Source: a virus
DNA: 36,401 nt
Direction: 5' to 3' (one strand)
IMG/VR virus record: IMGVR_UViG_3300009183_000201
Span: 1 to 36,401 of that record
Each line of letters starts with the position of its first letter. The first letter of the stretch is position 1. This document shows positions 1 to 7,842 of the stretch, one piece after another. A program made the position numbers and the translations under genes. The notes under the pieces were generated by a model, which searched no databases, was not told the origin of the DNA, and saw only the letters and a program-made list of their open reading frames with translations.

Positions 1-268
1 CAACAGTATAGATTTTGGAGACGGGTGCTGTGGGCTGTGCGCACGGGTAGGTGCTTGTAGGTGGGTTGGGGGGGGGTGGGGGGCGGGGGGGGGGTGGGTG
101 ATGCGGACAACAAAGGCGCATGGGACAATGCTTCTCGTGATACATCGGTATTAAAAGCGTATGCGTCCTATACTACATAGAACCCATAAAATGATTTACG
201 CCCCGTACAGTTGTCAGCGTATCTATTGGTCGGTCAAAGGCAAGTTTACGCGCGCAACGCCAGGCCCA
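1..268. other. Left window end, no gene, G-rich noise
   Basis: I see no convincing gene here. Positions 61-100 are almost pure G with a few T and C, unlike anything else in the window except the poly-G tract near the right end, so this end is probably low-quality sequence. The first late-strand stop codon lies at 269. I looked on the minus strand below 269 for a hairpin with a T-run that would end the late transcript and found none. The short reading frames in this stretch lack ribosome binding sites. Confidence 0.6.
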
Positions 269-529
269 CTACTTCCTGTAACGCCCTTTTTCGCACCAGA
301 ATTTGGTTTTTACACCGTCTTGAGACTGGAACAAATCGCGGGCCACGGTGCAGTTTCCCCAGTTGTAATCATTCCCATCTGCTGAGTCGAAACTCGCGAC
401 GTGAATCCTAGCGTTTTGCGAATCAGGATCAAACTGCCCGCCCGATACACTATTCCGATACAGCGTCGCCACTGCGGGACTGCCGCAAGACACGCCCAGC
501 AGCGTCAACGTCAACAATAAAAAACGCAT
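269..529 (-). CDS. Small exported lipoprotein-like lysis-cassette protein
   Basis: This 86-residue protein begins with a short positive and hydrophobic signal (MRFLLLTLTLLGVSC) ending at Cys15, which resembles a lipobox although the -3 residue is not ideal. The mature part has two further cysteines (NWGNC and FWCEKGRYRK), which could form a disulfide in the periplasm. It is the last gene of the late operon, after the endolysin and membrane proteins, the place where outer-membrane spanin lipoproteins often occur. Similar small proteins ending in CEKGR-type tails occur in phage lysis regions, but I know of no proven function. Being an o-spanin partner of the coiled-coil protein at 1348-1992 is an inference. 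Confidence 0.7.
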   Translation of the reverse strand: MRFLLLTLTLLGVSCGSPAVATLYRNSVSGGQFDPDSQNARIHVASFDSADGNDYNWGNCTVARDLFQSQDGVKTKFWCEKGRYRK

Positions 530-541
530 CAGCGAAGCATA

Positions 542-856
542 TCAGAGGATTGCGCGCTGCACGACAGCTATGGCGATGCCGGTCAGCACCGCGACGGCCG
601 CCGACGTAATCGCCCCGCCGACTTTCCAGCCCCCAGCGGCTTGAGACAGTTGCTGGCCGTGCAAGTCAACCTTCAGGGTCAAATCCTCTAGCTCGCCGTC
701 TGTCGCCGCGCCGCTGATCTCCTGGCCGCGTCTCCACGCCTCTAGTTCCCGCACGCGGCCGTTGGTCATTTTGACTTCTGCGTGCACGCTATCGAGCTTG
801 TCGCCCACTCCGACCAACAGCGCTTCGATTCTTGCCAGGCGTTCAATCTCTGTCAT
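542..856 (-). CDS. Holin-like protein, coiled coil plus C-terminal TM
   Basis: The protein has 104 residues from MTEIERLARIEALL. I chose the ATG at 856 because a GGGAGA ribosome binding site lies about 10 bases upstream and because the ATG overlaps the TGA of the preceding small gene. The N-terminal 70 residues are amphipathic and heptad-like; residues about 78-100 form one hydrophobic segment (GGAITSAAVAVLTGIAIAVV). A coiled coil with one C-terminal membrane segment resembles the XhlA family of lysis accessory proteins. Its place beside the endolysin supports a role in membrane disruption. The family link is by architecture only. Confidence 0.7.
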   Translation of the reverse strand: MTEIERLARIEALLVGVGDKLDSVHAEVKMTNGRVRELEAWRRGQEISGAATDGELEDLTLKVDLHGQQLSQAAGGWKVGGAITSAAVAVLTGIAIAVVQRAIL

Positions 857-1023
857 TTGTTTGTTTCTCCCAGCATAGAACGCCCTAAAGCCCCGAGGGA
901 GAAGATAACAACGTCTTCGGCCTTGGGCACCTTCGCAACCGCCGCGGCCATGCCGATCAAGATGAGGGCGACGCACACGGCTATGTGGCCGCCCGGGGTG
1001 TCAAGACGGCCGAGAATCTTCAT
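853..1023 (-). CDS. 56-residue single-TM protein, possible holin
   Basis: This short gene starts at the ATG at 1023, inside the 3' end of the 1001-1333 gene, and ends in TGA at 853-855, overlapping the ATG of the next gene by the ATGA pattern. The protein starts MKILGRLDTPGGH, has one membrane segment (IAVCVALILIGMAAAVA, about residues 14-30) and a short hydrophilic tail ending GETNK. I see no good ribosome binding site, so translation is probably coupled to the upstream gene. Together with the next gene it could form a two-protein holin or holin/antiholin pair; that is inference from location and topology. Confidence 0.6.
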   Translation of the reverse strand: MKILGRLDTPGGHIAVCVALILIGMAAAVAKVPKAEDVVIFSLGALGRSMLGETNK

Positions 1024-1333
1024 ACGCCGCATGCACGATCATCTGAGCCTTCGTCGTGGAAACGTCCACCTTCCGCTTCAGCAGGAGAACCGCGGCCCGC
1101 CCTAGCAGCATCTTGACTTCGTCAGGCTGCAAACCACCGCGCATGGCCTCACTTAGCGGCAGCCCAAACTTTTCGTATACCGCAATCATTTCACCCAATG
1201 TTTTATTGGGCGCAGCGACATTGATGTCGCTCACCACATCGTGGGCGATTTCCATGTACCTGCTGAAGTGATCCATGTCCAGCATCTGCACAGCCCGCCG
1301 AGTCCATTGCAAAAGATTCTTGAGCCACTTCAT
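1001..1333 (-). CDS. Lysis-region hypothetical protein
   Basis: A 110-residue soluble protein (starts MKWLKNLLQWTRRAVQML). An AGGAAGG ribosome binding site lies about 10 bases before the ATG. It has an amphipathic N-terminal helix and no clear membrane segment, and ends in a region overlapped by the next small gene. I do not recognise the family. Its place between the coiled-coil membrane protein and two TM proteins suggests a lysis or lysis-timing role, but no motif supports a specific function. Confidence 0.75.
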   Translation of the reverse strand: MKWLKNLLQWTRRAVQMLDMDHFSRYMEIAHDVVSDINVAAPNKTLGEMIAVYEKFGLPLSEAMRGGLQPDEVKMLLGRAAVLLLKRKVDVSTTKAQMIVHAAYEDSRPS

Positions 1334-1347
1334 TTTTGAGTACCTTC

Positions 1348-1992
1348 CTATTTGATTAACAGCACGCCTGCAGTGATAGCCCCGTTGAGGAGTCGATCGT
1401 ACCAGCGCGGTTTCGTGATGCGATTGAGGTTGGCCGCTACGCCGGCCGATGACTCGACCAACTGGGGCATGGATTGGGCTACAGCGTCCGAGACGCGTTC
1501 AGTGCTTTGGACGATCCGCGGAACGCCGGATTGGAGAGCCCGCGCCGACGACTCGACCGCCCGGGACACCGACACGTACCGATTCTCGACACAGTCGGGG
1601 TTACTCTCACAGTCCCAAATCGTTGAGGTTGCCCAGGCCATTTCGTCGGGCACCCGCTGATATCGCTCCATGAGCTGCACGGTGCTGGCTGTGACCTCTG
1701 CCGCGTGGCGATCAGCGTCGGCCTGTATGGAGGCTAGGCGGGCGTCTGCGGTCGCCGTCAGCGTGCGTATCTCTGCCACCGCCGCCGCTCTAGTCGCTGT
1801 AGATTCGCGCCGCAGGTCTTTGCGCAGTTCGCTCACCTGGTGCTCGAGCAACTGCGGCAGTGCCACCACGACGCGCTGCCGGGCCTGTGTCTCCTCACGC
1901 AGCGCGCCCAGCAGATCTGCCATCTGTAGAGCCGCCCACGCTATGGCGAGAGCCGCTATCATGCGGCAAATGATCCACAGCCTACGTGCCAT
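1348..1992 (-). CDS. Membrane-anchored coiled-coil protein, spanin-like
   Basis: 214 residues. Residues about 5-27 form an N-terminal membrane anchor (WIICRMIAALAIAWAALQM), followed by roughly 90 residues of charged, alanine-rich helix (residues 30-120) consistent with a coiled coil; a short hydrophobic stretch ends the protein (GAITAGVLLIK). Cys128 and Cys133 form a close pair (CESNPDC). The start overlaps the endolysin stop by 11 bases and has a GAGAG site upstream. An N-terminal anchor plus a long periplasmic coiled coil beside an endolysin is the plan of inner-membrane spanins, though it is longer than most. A structural role cannot be excluded. Confidence 0.7.
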   Translation of the reverse strand: MARRLWIICRMIAALAIAWAALQMADLLGALREETQARQRVVVALPQLLEHQVSELRKDLRRESTATRAAAVAEIRTLTATADARLASIQADADRHAAEVTASTVQLMERYQRVPDEMAWATSTIWDCESNPDCVENRYVSVSRAVESSARALQSGVPRIVQSTERVSDAVAQSMPQLVESSAGVAANLNRITKPRWYDRLLNGAITAGVLLIK

Positions 1993-2410
1993 CGAACATC
2001 TCTCGCTCTGCTTTGCGACGCCGGTCCAGACCAGGCAACACCTCGCCTCTGGCCCGATTCCAGACGAGGAACTGACCCGAAGCTCCCGATACGTTGCCGG
2101 CGTTCAGCTTCTTCAAGAGTGTCGACAGCTTGAAGTTGCCAATTCCGATGTTGTAGGCCAGAGACACCAAAGCGTCGAACTGGTGCTGCTCAATTGGCTG
2201 CTTAACCAGTTCGGCCACCGTTTTCTCCCGTTCGACTAGATCCACGCGCAGCAACTCCTCAGCCTTCTGCTGCGTGATCGTCTGCCTAAGCTTTGCCGTC
2301 GCCGTGTGCCCATAGCCGATCGTAGCGATGCCGCCAGGGCACAGGTACGCAGCCAGACGGCACCCCTCAAACCGCTTAATCAGTGCAATGCCTGCCGAGG
2401 ACGTCGTCAC
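1982..2410 (-). CDS. Endolysin, GH24 lysozyme
   Basis: A 142-residue muramidase that cleaves peptidoglycan glycan strands at the end of infection. Residues 13-35 hold the GH24 signature: Glu15 in RFEG, Cys24, Thr30 and the IGYGHT motif, i.e. E-x8-C-x5-T as in P1 Lyz, where T4 lysozyme has Asp in the middle position. The C-terminal GLDRRRKAEREMF is also typical. There is no signal peptide or SAR segment, so release should need a holin; several small membrane proteins lie just downstream. The start is GTG, overlapping the previous stop by GTGA. Length is normal for single-domain phage lysozymes. Confidence 0.95.
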   Translation of the reverse strand: MTTSSAGIALIKRFEGCRLAAYLCPGGIATIGYGHTATAKLRQTITQQKAEELLRVDLVEREKTVAELVKQPIEQHQFDALVSLAYNIGIGNFKLSTLLKKLNAGNVSGASGQFLVWNRARGEVLPGLDRRRKAEREMFDGT

Positions 2411-4476
2411 TGAGCCTTCCGTTCCCGCTCTTGGTCACGGTCGACTTTAGCGATTTCGGCCATCAACCCCTGAAACGCCATTGTCGCTGCGGCGCGGTTG
2501 CCAATCGGGATCTTGAATGCCTGCGTCAGCAACCGAGTAGCTTTGGGCGAATACATCAATTTGGCCAGAATCGGCGGGGCAATCAGCACAAACGCTGCCG
2601 TCTTTGGGTCCAGCAAAGCCGCACCTTGGCTCACGAGCGACGCAACTTTTGCCGTCCCTGATGGGTTGGGGTCCCGCGACTGCATCTCTGCCAATTGGAA
2701 CAAATTGCTTATGTCTTGCCGCTGGCGAGGGTTAGGAACCAGCACCGCCTTGGTCTCCGGCCCGAGAGCTTCCCAGCGCTTTGTGAGTGATTTGCCGCCA
2801 GTGAATTCTCCCGTGCGCATAGCGTCCTCAAACAACCCTTGAAGGAATGCCCGACCGACCTTCGGTATCTCTGAAGGCACTTCTGCCGCAACCCGCTTCA
2901 GGAACGCTACTCCGGAGTCTCCTTGGTAGGTCAACTGTTGAAACACCTGCACCGGCTCCTTCAATAGTTTGTTCGCAACGGCTTCGGCACTCTTCTGGCT
3001 TTTAAATGCCTCACGGCCTGACTGCAACGCCTCCAGCGCCTCCGGTCCTGCCTCCGCGACCGAGCGCTCCACCTGGTCGTAGAGTTCCTGGACCGTGCGC
3101 GCGGCCATCCCCTGCTTCTCGTTCCGTACGATTTGCCCATCGTCGAGACGGCTGGCTGCCTTCATCGCAGACAGATCTCGATCCGCTATGCTGGCAGATT
3201 TGAAATCGGGGCCGTCGACGATAGACTGCAACATAGCCTGTTCCTGGCCGCGCATCTTCGCCGTTTCAGGGTCGGCTGACTTATACAACTGCTTGAGATC
3301 TTCCAGCGGGCCGCCAGCCAACTCCTTCAAGTTCCGCACATCCACTGGGACCGCCATCGTCTCCATCACCGGCTGATCAGCTAATTGGACGCCAGACAAT
3401 TGCGCTAATTTGTAGACGCTCGCCTGCTGCTCCTTCGTCAGTTTGCTAAATGGCTTGTCGGTCTGACTCTTCGCGAACGCATCCAGTTCCAGGGCTGCCT
3501 CTGGCGATTTCGCCATGCCGACCTGAACGGTCCGCAGATTCTCAGGGCGCGACTCAATCTCTCGCAGGTTACCGTAATGGTGGCCGGCCTCGTTGCTCAT
3601 TTGCCGCGCGCGTTCCGGGACGGCGTTCTGCACGCCCTCACCGGCTTGCTGTGCGGTAATAGGCCGCGGATACACCTCATCCGCTTGCTGTTGCGCCGCT
3701 GAACCTATCGCCGCCGTCTGCTTCTGTTGCTCTGTGCGGCTGATGAGGCCGCCCGTCATAGAGCCCTGGAGCAATGTCTTGGCGTGCTGAACCCACTTCG
3801 AGCCACTCCGCATAGCCAGGTCGACTGGAATGCCGCTTGCGTCGGCGAAAGCGATAGCGGCGGCCTCCGCCTGGTTAAGCGCCGGCCGGATCAGCGGCCG
3901 CACCGAAACATGCCCCGCCTGCTGCATCTTCGCCGGAGCCATCACCGACAAACCCAGCCCGGCCGTCTCGCCTAGCCCCTCGGCTACTCTGCCCTGCGCA
4001 ATGAGGTCTCCAGCGTGATTGACACCCGGCCCCAGCATAGGTATCAGGTAGCCCATCCCGTAACGAAGGGCGTCAGTGTAGTTGCCCTGCCCCCAAGCGT
4101 CCCGAGCCTTCGTCAGCTGATCGGCCTGCGCCTCGAGCATGCTGTTGCCGACTTGTCCGACTGCCTGCAGCGGGTTTTTCCCTCGGAATTGGCCAGAGCC
4201 AGACAACGCGTCCAACACCGGAGCCGGGTTGACTACATCGCCCGCGGACCGCATGAATTTGCCGGTGGCCTCCAGCGCATTTGAGAACACGCCAGGCGCG
4301 GCCTCGCCAGACATCGACGCCTGCATAGGCTGCTGCGTAGGCTGCGGCGTAGGCTGCGGCGGCTCATCCTGGACAATGCGTGCGCCACGCGCGACGGCAG
4401 CCTCCACGGAGCCGCGCGGGATTGCCCCACGCCGCCCATCCGGGAGCTCAACAAGTACCTTCTGTGGATCTGCCAT
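2407..4476 (-). CDS. Ejection protein, P22 gp16 position
   Basis: 689 residues, the third of three consecutive large proteins after the gp14-like gene, the place of the P22 DNA-ejection protein gp16 (609 residues). The N-terminal 60 residues include a Pro/Gln-rich linker; the middle is helical and rich in Ala and Gln; a hydrophobic stretch near the C-terminus (AAFVLIAPPILAKLM) could enter a membrane. Such proteins sit inside the virion and are expelled into the cell envelope ahead of the DNA. A very strong GAGGAGG site precedes the ATG. The call rests on synteny, length and composition more than on sequence motifs. Confidence 0.75.
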   Translation of the reverse strand: MADPQKVLVELPDGRRGAIPRGSVEAAVARGARIVQDEPPQPTPQPTQQPMQASMSGEAAPGVFSNALEATGKFMRSAGDVVNPAPVLDALSGSGQFRGKNPLQAVGQVGNSMLEAQADQLTKARDAWGQGNYTDALRYGMGYLIPMLGPGVNHAGDLIAQGRVAEGLGETAGLGLSVMAPAKMQQAGHVSVRPLIRPALNQAEAAAIAFADASGIPVDLAMRSGSKWVQHAKTLLQGSMTGGLISRTEQQKQTAAIGSAAQQQADEVYPRPITAQQAGEGVQNAVPERARQMSNEAGHHYGNLREIESRPENLRTVQVGMAKSPEAALELDAFAKSQTDKPFSKLTKEQQASVYKLAQLSGVQLADQPVMETMAVPVDVRNLKELAGGPLEDLKQLYKSADPETAKMRGQEQAMLQSIVDGPDFKSASIADRDLSAMKAASRLDDGQIVRNEKQGMAARTVQELYDQVERSVAEAGPEALEALQSGREAFKSQKSAEAVANKLLKEPVQVFQQLTYQGDSGVAFLKRVAAEVPSEIPKVGRAFLQGLFEDAMRTGEFTGGKSLTKRWEALGPETKAVLVPNPRQRQDISNLFQLAEMQSRDPNPSGTAKVASLVSQGAALLDPKTAAFVLIAPPILAKLMYSPKATRLLTQAFKIPIGNRAAATMAFQGLMAEIAKVDRDQERERKAQ

Positions 4477-5841
4477 TTACTTCACCTCCTCAAACCCCAG
4501 GCCGACGAACGGATCCTGTTGGCCGGCCTCGTCCGCTGCGCGTCCAGATTCCCGCTTGAGAGAGTCCAGTACCACATTTCGAGCTTGCGCCTTACGCTTC
4601 AGCGTGGCCTCAGAATCACCCGGCTGCGGGAAGTAAGTCAGCCCGTCCTTTTCGTATTCACTCGTTGCGATCGCCGCCCCTGAATCCTTCCGCAACCTGG
4701 CCTCGGTGAACTGCCGTTGCGCTTGGATGTACGCTTGATTCGTGTCGTCTTGTGTCACGTTTGGCCCGTACTTCAGACGCAGCTGACTCAAATACCCCAT
4801 CTTTGCCACAGCCGGCTGCAACTCCGTCAAAACCTTTTCTGCATCCGCCGCCCGCTCGTAAAAGGCATAAGCCTTACGTTCAGGCCCACTCGGTGGTCGC
4901 GCATCAATCCGCGCCGCAACGAGTTCTCGCATGCGCTTATCCGTTAAAGTCTGCCCGCGCTCGGTCAGGCCTCGGCTTTGCTCTGCGTTATTCTCAAGCA
5001 CGCGATTGTGCCGCGCCGTCTCCGTCGCCGTCCCCCTCGACTGCTCGCCCTGCGCCAACTGCGCCGGCGTCATGCCCATCCGCTGGACCATCTGGACCGC
5101 CACCGGGGAGAACATCGACGGGATACGCCCCTGGATCTCCGGCGGCAATGTGGCGCGCCAGGCGTCGTACTGATCCTGGTTCTGCACGCCGCCGACGGAC
5201 TGCCCTACGTAGTCCAACTGCTTCCGCCTAGCGTCGGCCTGCCGCCCAGGCTGCTCGAGGTCAAATTGCTGCTGCTCCCGATTCTCCCCCGACACAGCCC
5301 GCCCCTCTGCCGACTGCTTGTACTGCTGCTCTAACTGTTGCGCCATCGTTAGCGACTGCCGGCCAACTTGCTGCACCCTGGCTGCTGTCTCGGGATTCCA
5401 CCCGTGCTGCAGATAAGTGTTTGCCTCATCCGTAGAAATTAAACCCATCTGCGCTGCCTGCCTGATGCCACGATCAAATGTGGGCCCGTCCGTAATCGTA
5501 CCGGCGATCTGCCCAAACGCCGCCAGCTTTTGCACATGCACCTCAATCTGCTTGTGTTGCTGTTCCAACTCCGCCTTGCGATGATCAGCAATTTGCTTCT
5601 GATAGCTAGCCGCTGCAGTCGGCGATATGCGCATCAACTCGTCGAACGGTGCTTGGCGGCCGAGCGCCTCGCGAAACGATTGCTGTTCCCCCATCTGCCG
5701 CTGCTGCTCGCGCAACTGCATTTGCTGGACTTGCGCTTGCCGCTGGTGACCTTCTTCGGCCATGCGCTGCTCCCGCAGCTGGCGCGGGTCGATGTACTGA
5801 CCAGGCTCGTAAGCCAATGCAATGCGTGGATCGATCGGCAT
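4477..5841 (-). CDS. Ejection protein, P22 gp20 position
   Basis: 454 residues (P22 gp20 has 471). The protein is extremely rich in Gln, Arg and Ala, with a long helical N-terminal region (REQRMAEEGHQRQAQ and following) and no membrane segment. It starts one codon after the gp7-like gene and ends directly against the gp16-like start, so the three are one translational block. The position and the Gln-rich helical composition fit an internal virion protein expelled during infection. I see no enzymatic motif. Confidence 0.75.
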   Translation of the reverse strand: MPIDPRIALAYEPGQYIDPRQLREQRMAEEGHQRQAQVQQMQLREQQRQMGEQQSFREALGRQAPFDELMRISPTAAASYQKQIADHRKAELEQQHKQIEVHVQKLAAFGQIAGTITDGPTFDRGIRQAAQMGLISTDEANTYLQHGWNPETAARVQQVGRQSLTMAQQLEQQYKQSAEGRAVSGENREQQQFDLEQPGRQADARRKQLDYVGQSVGGVQNQDQYDAWRATLPPEIQGRIPSMFSPVAVQMVQRMGMTPAQLAQGEQSRGTATETARHNRVLENNAEQSRGLTERGQTLTDKRMRELVAARIDARPPSGPERKAYAFYERAADAEKVLTELQPAVAKMGYLSQLRLKYGPNVTQDDTNQAYIQAQRQFTEARLRKDSGAAIATSEYEKDGLTYFPQPGDSEATLKRKAQARNVVLDSLKRESGRAADEAGQQDPFVGLGFEEVK

Positions 5842-7014
5842 TTAATACCCCCCTCCGTTATTCCCGTACCCGTACAAAAGCCTTCCGGTGCGGAGATTGC
5901 GATCGCCCGCAGACTGATTCGACACTCGATCAAGCGCCGATGAGGCGGGCGATACGCCCTTGTAACGGCCATATGCATCCGCAGCCGTCCGCCCTACTTG
6001 ACTGATCGTGCTCGCCCACGCGTTCGCGCTGCCGATCCGGCCGGCAGCCATCGCGTTCGCGCCGCCCATTTGGGCCTCGGTGGAGCCGCGTGTGCCCTCC
6101 ATGCGGAAGTCACCGGCGGCGCGCGCTGCGGAAGTATCCCAGTCGCCCGCCGATCTGGCCGCGTTTGTCGTGAATACCCCAGCCTGCTGCGCCCCGCGGA
6201 AGCCGACGTCTCCGGCGGCCGTGGCACCGCGCACGCCCAAGTCGCCCTGTAATTCTGCGCCCTGCATCAGATTGCGACTGGTGCCAGTCCCATATGCGTT
6301 GCCTGCTTCGATTTGTTGGCCAACGGCTTTCTGCCCAAAGCCGGCGAGGTCCGACAGCATGCCGAATCGATTCTTTCGGTCGGATTGAAACCGCTCGAAA
6401 CTTTTGCCGTACTCATCGCTGGCGACGCCCTGAGCGTAACGCTCCAGCGCCTTCAGCGTCCCCCCGCCCTGCAAGCCACCGCGCGCAGCCGCCGACCTCT
6501 CCAGTGCCTTTTGGCCCTGCTCCAGACGGAACTGGTAGCCAGGATCCTGGTTGGGGTCGAACTTGAACTGCTGCATGAACTCGCCGTTGGGGCCCAGTAG
6601 ACCCGCGAGACTATTGACGGCACCGGCACCGGCTTGCCGATAAGGGTCGGTGTACCCGCTGGACTGGCCGTACAGCTGCGACAACAAATCGTTGGCGCTG
6701 CCGACCGCCTGCTGGGATCCGGCAACACCTTGCTGCGTCGCCTGGTTAATCCCGCTTGCGGCGTTACCGGCAGCGTCGACGACTTGCTGCCCTGCCTGCC
6801 CAGAGGCGTCAATCATCCGCTGGCCGGCCGCGGCAGAGGCGTCCACTACCTGCTGCCCTGACTGCTGAGCAGACTGCTGATACTGCTGGGACACCTGTTG
6901 CGCGGCCTGATTCTGAGTGTTCGCCGCGTCCTTAGCCGCGCGCGAGCCGATGACGCCACTGATGATACTGCTCCCCGCGCTGATCAGCGCTGGGACTGCA
7001 ATTGCTGCTGGCAT
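5842..7014 (-). CDS. Ejection / DNA transfer protein, P22 gp7 position
   Basis: 390 residues. An N-terminal hydrophobic segment (residues about 3-25, AIAVPALISAGSSIISGVIG) is followed by Gln/Ala/Ser repeats of QQVVDAS/QQVVDAAG type (residues 40-100). A conserved block FDPNQDPGYQFRLEQGQKAL followed by a Gly-rich turn and SFERFQSDR is widespread in podovirus proteins annotated as DNA transfer or ejection proteins. A glycine-rich C-terminus follows. A GGAGG site precedes the start, which overlaps the upstream gene by 31 bases. In P22, gp7 is the first of the three ejection proteins; the order is the same here. Confidence 0.85.
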   Translation of the reverse strand: MPAAIAVPALISAGSSIISGVIGSRAAKDAANTQNQAAQQVSQQYQQSAQQSGQQVVDASAAAGQRMIDASGQAGQQVVDAAGNAASGINQATQQGVAGSQQAVGSANDLLSQLYGQSSGYTDPYRQAGAGAVNSLAGLLGPNGEFMQQFKFDPNQDPGYQFRLEQGQKALERSAAARGGLQGGGTLKALERYAQGVASDEYGKSFERFQSDRKNRFGMLSDLAGFGQKAVGQQIEAGNAYGTGTSRNLMQGAELQGDLGVRGATAAGDVGFRGAQQAGVFTTNAARSAGDWDTSAARAAGDFRMEGTRGSTEAQMGGANAMAAGRIGSANAWASTISQVGRTAADAYGRYKGVSPASSALDRVSNQSAGDRNLRTGRLLYGYGNNGGGY

Positions 7015-7442
7015 TTAACCTCCGGTTTACTCATGCCGAGTAGTAGCTGGTCTAATAATTGGCCGCCCTTGCGGAACGACTTTGGGTTGGTTCCGTACTG
7101 CTCCATCCCCGCTCCCACAGCGAATCGATGAGCGAGCCGGTTGGTAGTTGGCACGGCCGTGACTAACCGCTGGCAGGGAGTGTTCTCCCATATCCAGTCG
7201 GCCATCAATCCCGCGGCCTGCCGCGCCGGTGGGCCATAGGCAGCAGGCAGCAGGCAGGTGTGGATTTCCCAACAGATGCTGTTCTGCGGAACCAACATCC
7301 ACATCCCCAGCAGCGCGTCGTCTGCTCGAACGACTACGTACCACACCTGGTCGCTCTCGACCGGCTGATACTCGCTGGCCAGTGGCGATCCATCGTCGGT
7401 GATTTTCGGGTATACGCGCGGGTGGGTCATGATCTGACGCAT
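6984..7442 (-). CDS. GNAT-fold protein, P22 gp14-like
   Basis: About 152 residues from the ATG at 7442 (a TTG one codon earlier and an ATG at 7430 are alternatives; only a weak GAAAG precedes it). The centre has GNAT-like features: a beta region (VWYVVVRADDALLGMWML) and a helix start (GPPARQAAGLMADWIW), then TNRLAHRFAVGAGMEQYG, like the acetyltransferase motif where a residue looks for a close match. Its place directly before the gp7-like gene matches P22 gp14, a head protein of GNAT-like fold. Whether it acetylates anything is unknown; a structural or assembly role is likelier from context. Confidence 0.7.
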   Translation of the reverse strand: MRQIMTHPRVYPKITDDGSPLASEYQPVESDQVWYVVVRADDALLGMWMLVPQNSICWEIHTCLLPAAYGPPARQAAGLMADWIWENTPCQRLVTAVPTTNRLAHRFAVGAGMEQYGTNPKSFRKGGQLLDQLLLGMSKPEVKCQQQLQSQR

Positions 7443-7471
7443 CAATTCGTAATCTTTCGACCGCTCAAAGG

Positions 7472-7807
7472 TCAGGCTGGCTGCTCCCAGGGGGGTGCCA
7501 TCGCGACCACCGGCGGGTTGCGCTGCCGCGCGATGTCACCGGCCAGGGCCTCGTCGAACTGCGCCATCTGCTCCGGTCCAATCGTTGCCTGCACCCATTC
7601 GGTGACTTCGGCTTCCGTCAGATCGGCGAACGGGGTGTACGCCAGCGGATCAGGTGGCCCCAGGTTGACCTGCCCGTAGCACTGCGCCGCAAACGTGCCG
7701 TCGGTAGCCGTGCGCCGCCAATCCACCAGCACCACAACGTCTGTAAGAGAACCCTCTGCGGGTTTGACCGTCAAAGGGTTGAAGATCCAATCGTAAGTAA
7801 TTGCCAT
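7472..7807 (-). CDS. Small conserved phage tail-region protein
   Basis: 111 residues starting MAITYDWIFNPLTVKP. I chose the ATG at 7807 rather than the in-frame start 21 bases earlier because AAGGA lies seven bases before it. The first half looks like a beta-rich domain (TDVVVLVDWRRTATDGTFAA), the second half is helical (ADLTEAEVTEWVQATIG). Proteins of this kind commonly sit next to tail-fibre genes in phages, as here, but their function is not established. It could be a fibre chaperone or a minor virion protein. Confidence 0.75.
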   Translation of the reverse strand: MAITYDWIFNPLTVKPAEGSLTDVVVLVDWRRTATDGTFAAQCYGQVNLGPPDPLAYTPFADLTEAEVTEWVQATIGPEQMAQFDEALAGDIARQRNPPVVAMAPPWEQPA

Positions 7808-7842
7808 AATTAAGTCCTTATTCCTCAATGAAATCGTGAATA

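Noticed and set aside
6984-7442. Cargo acetyltransferase acting on the host
   Set aside because: A GNAT-like fold is plausible, but position next to the ejection genes matches P22 gp14, so a virion assembly role is more likely.
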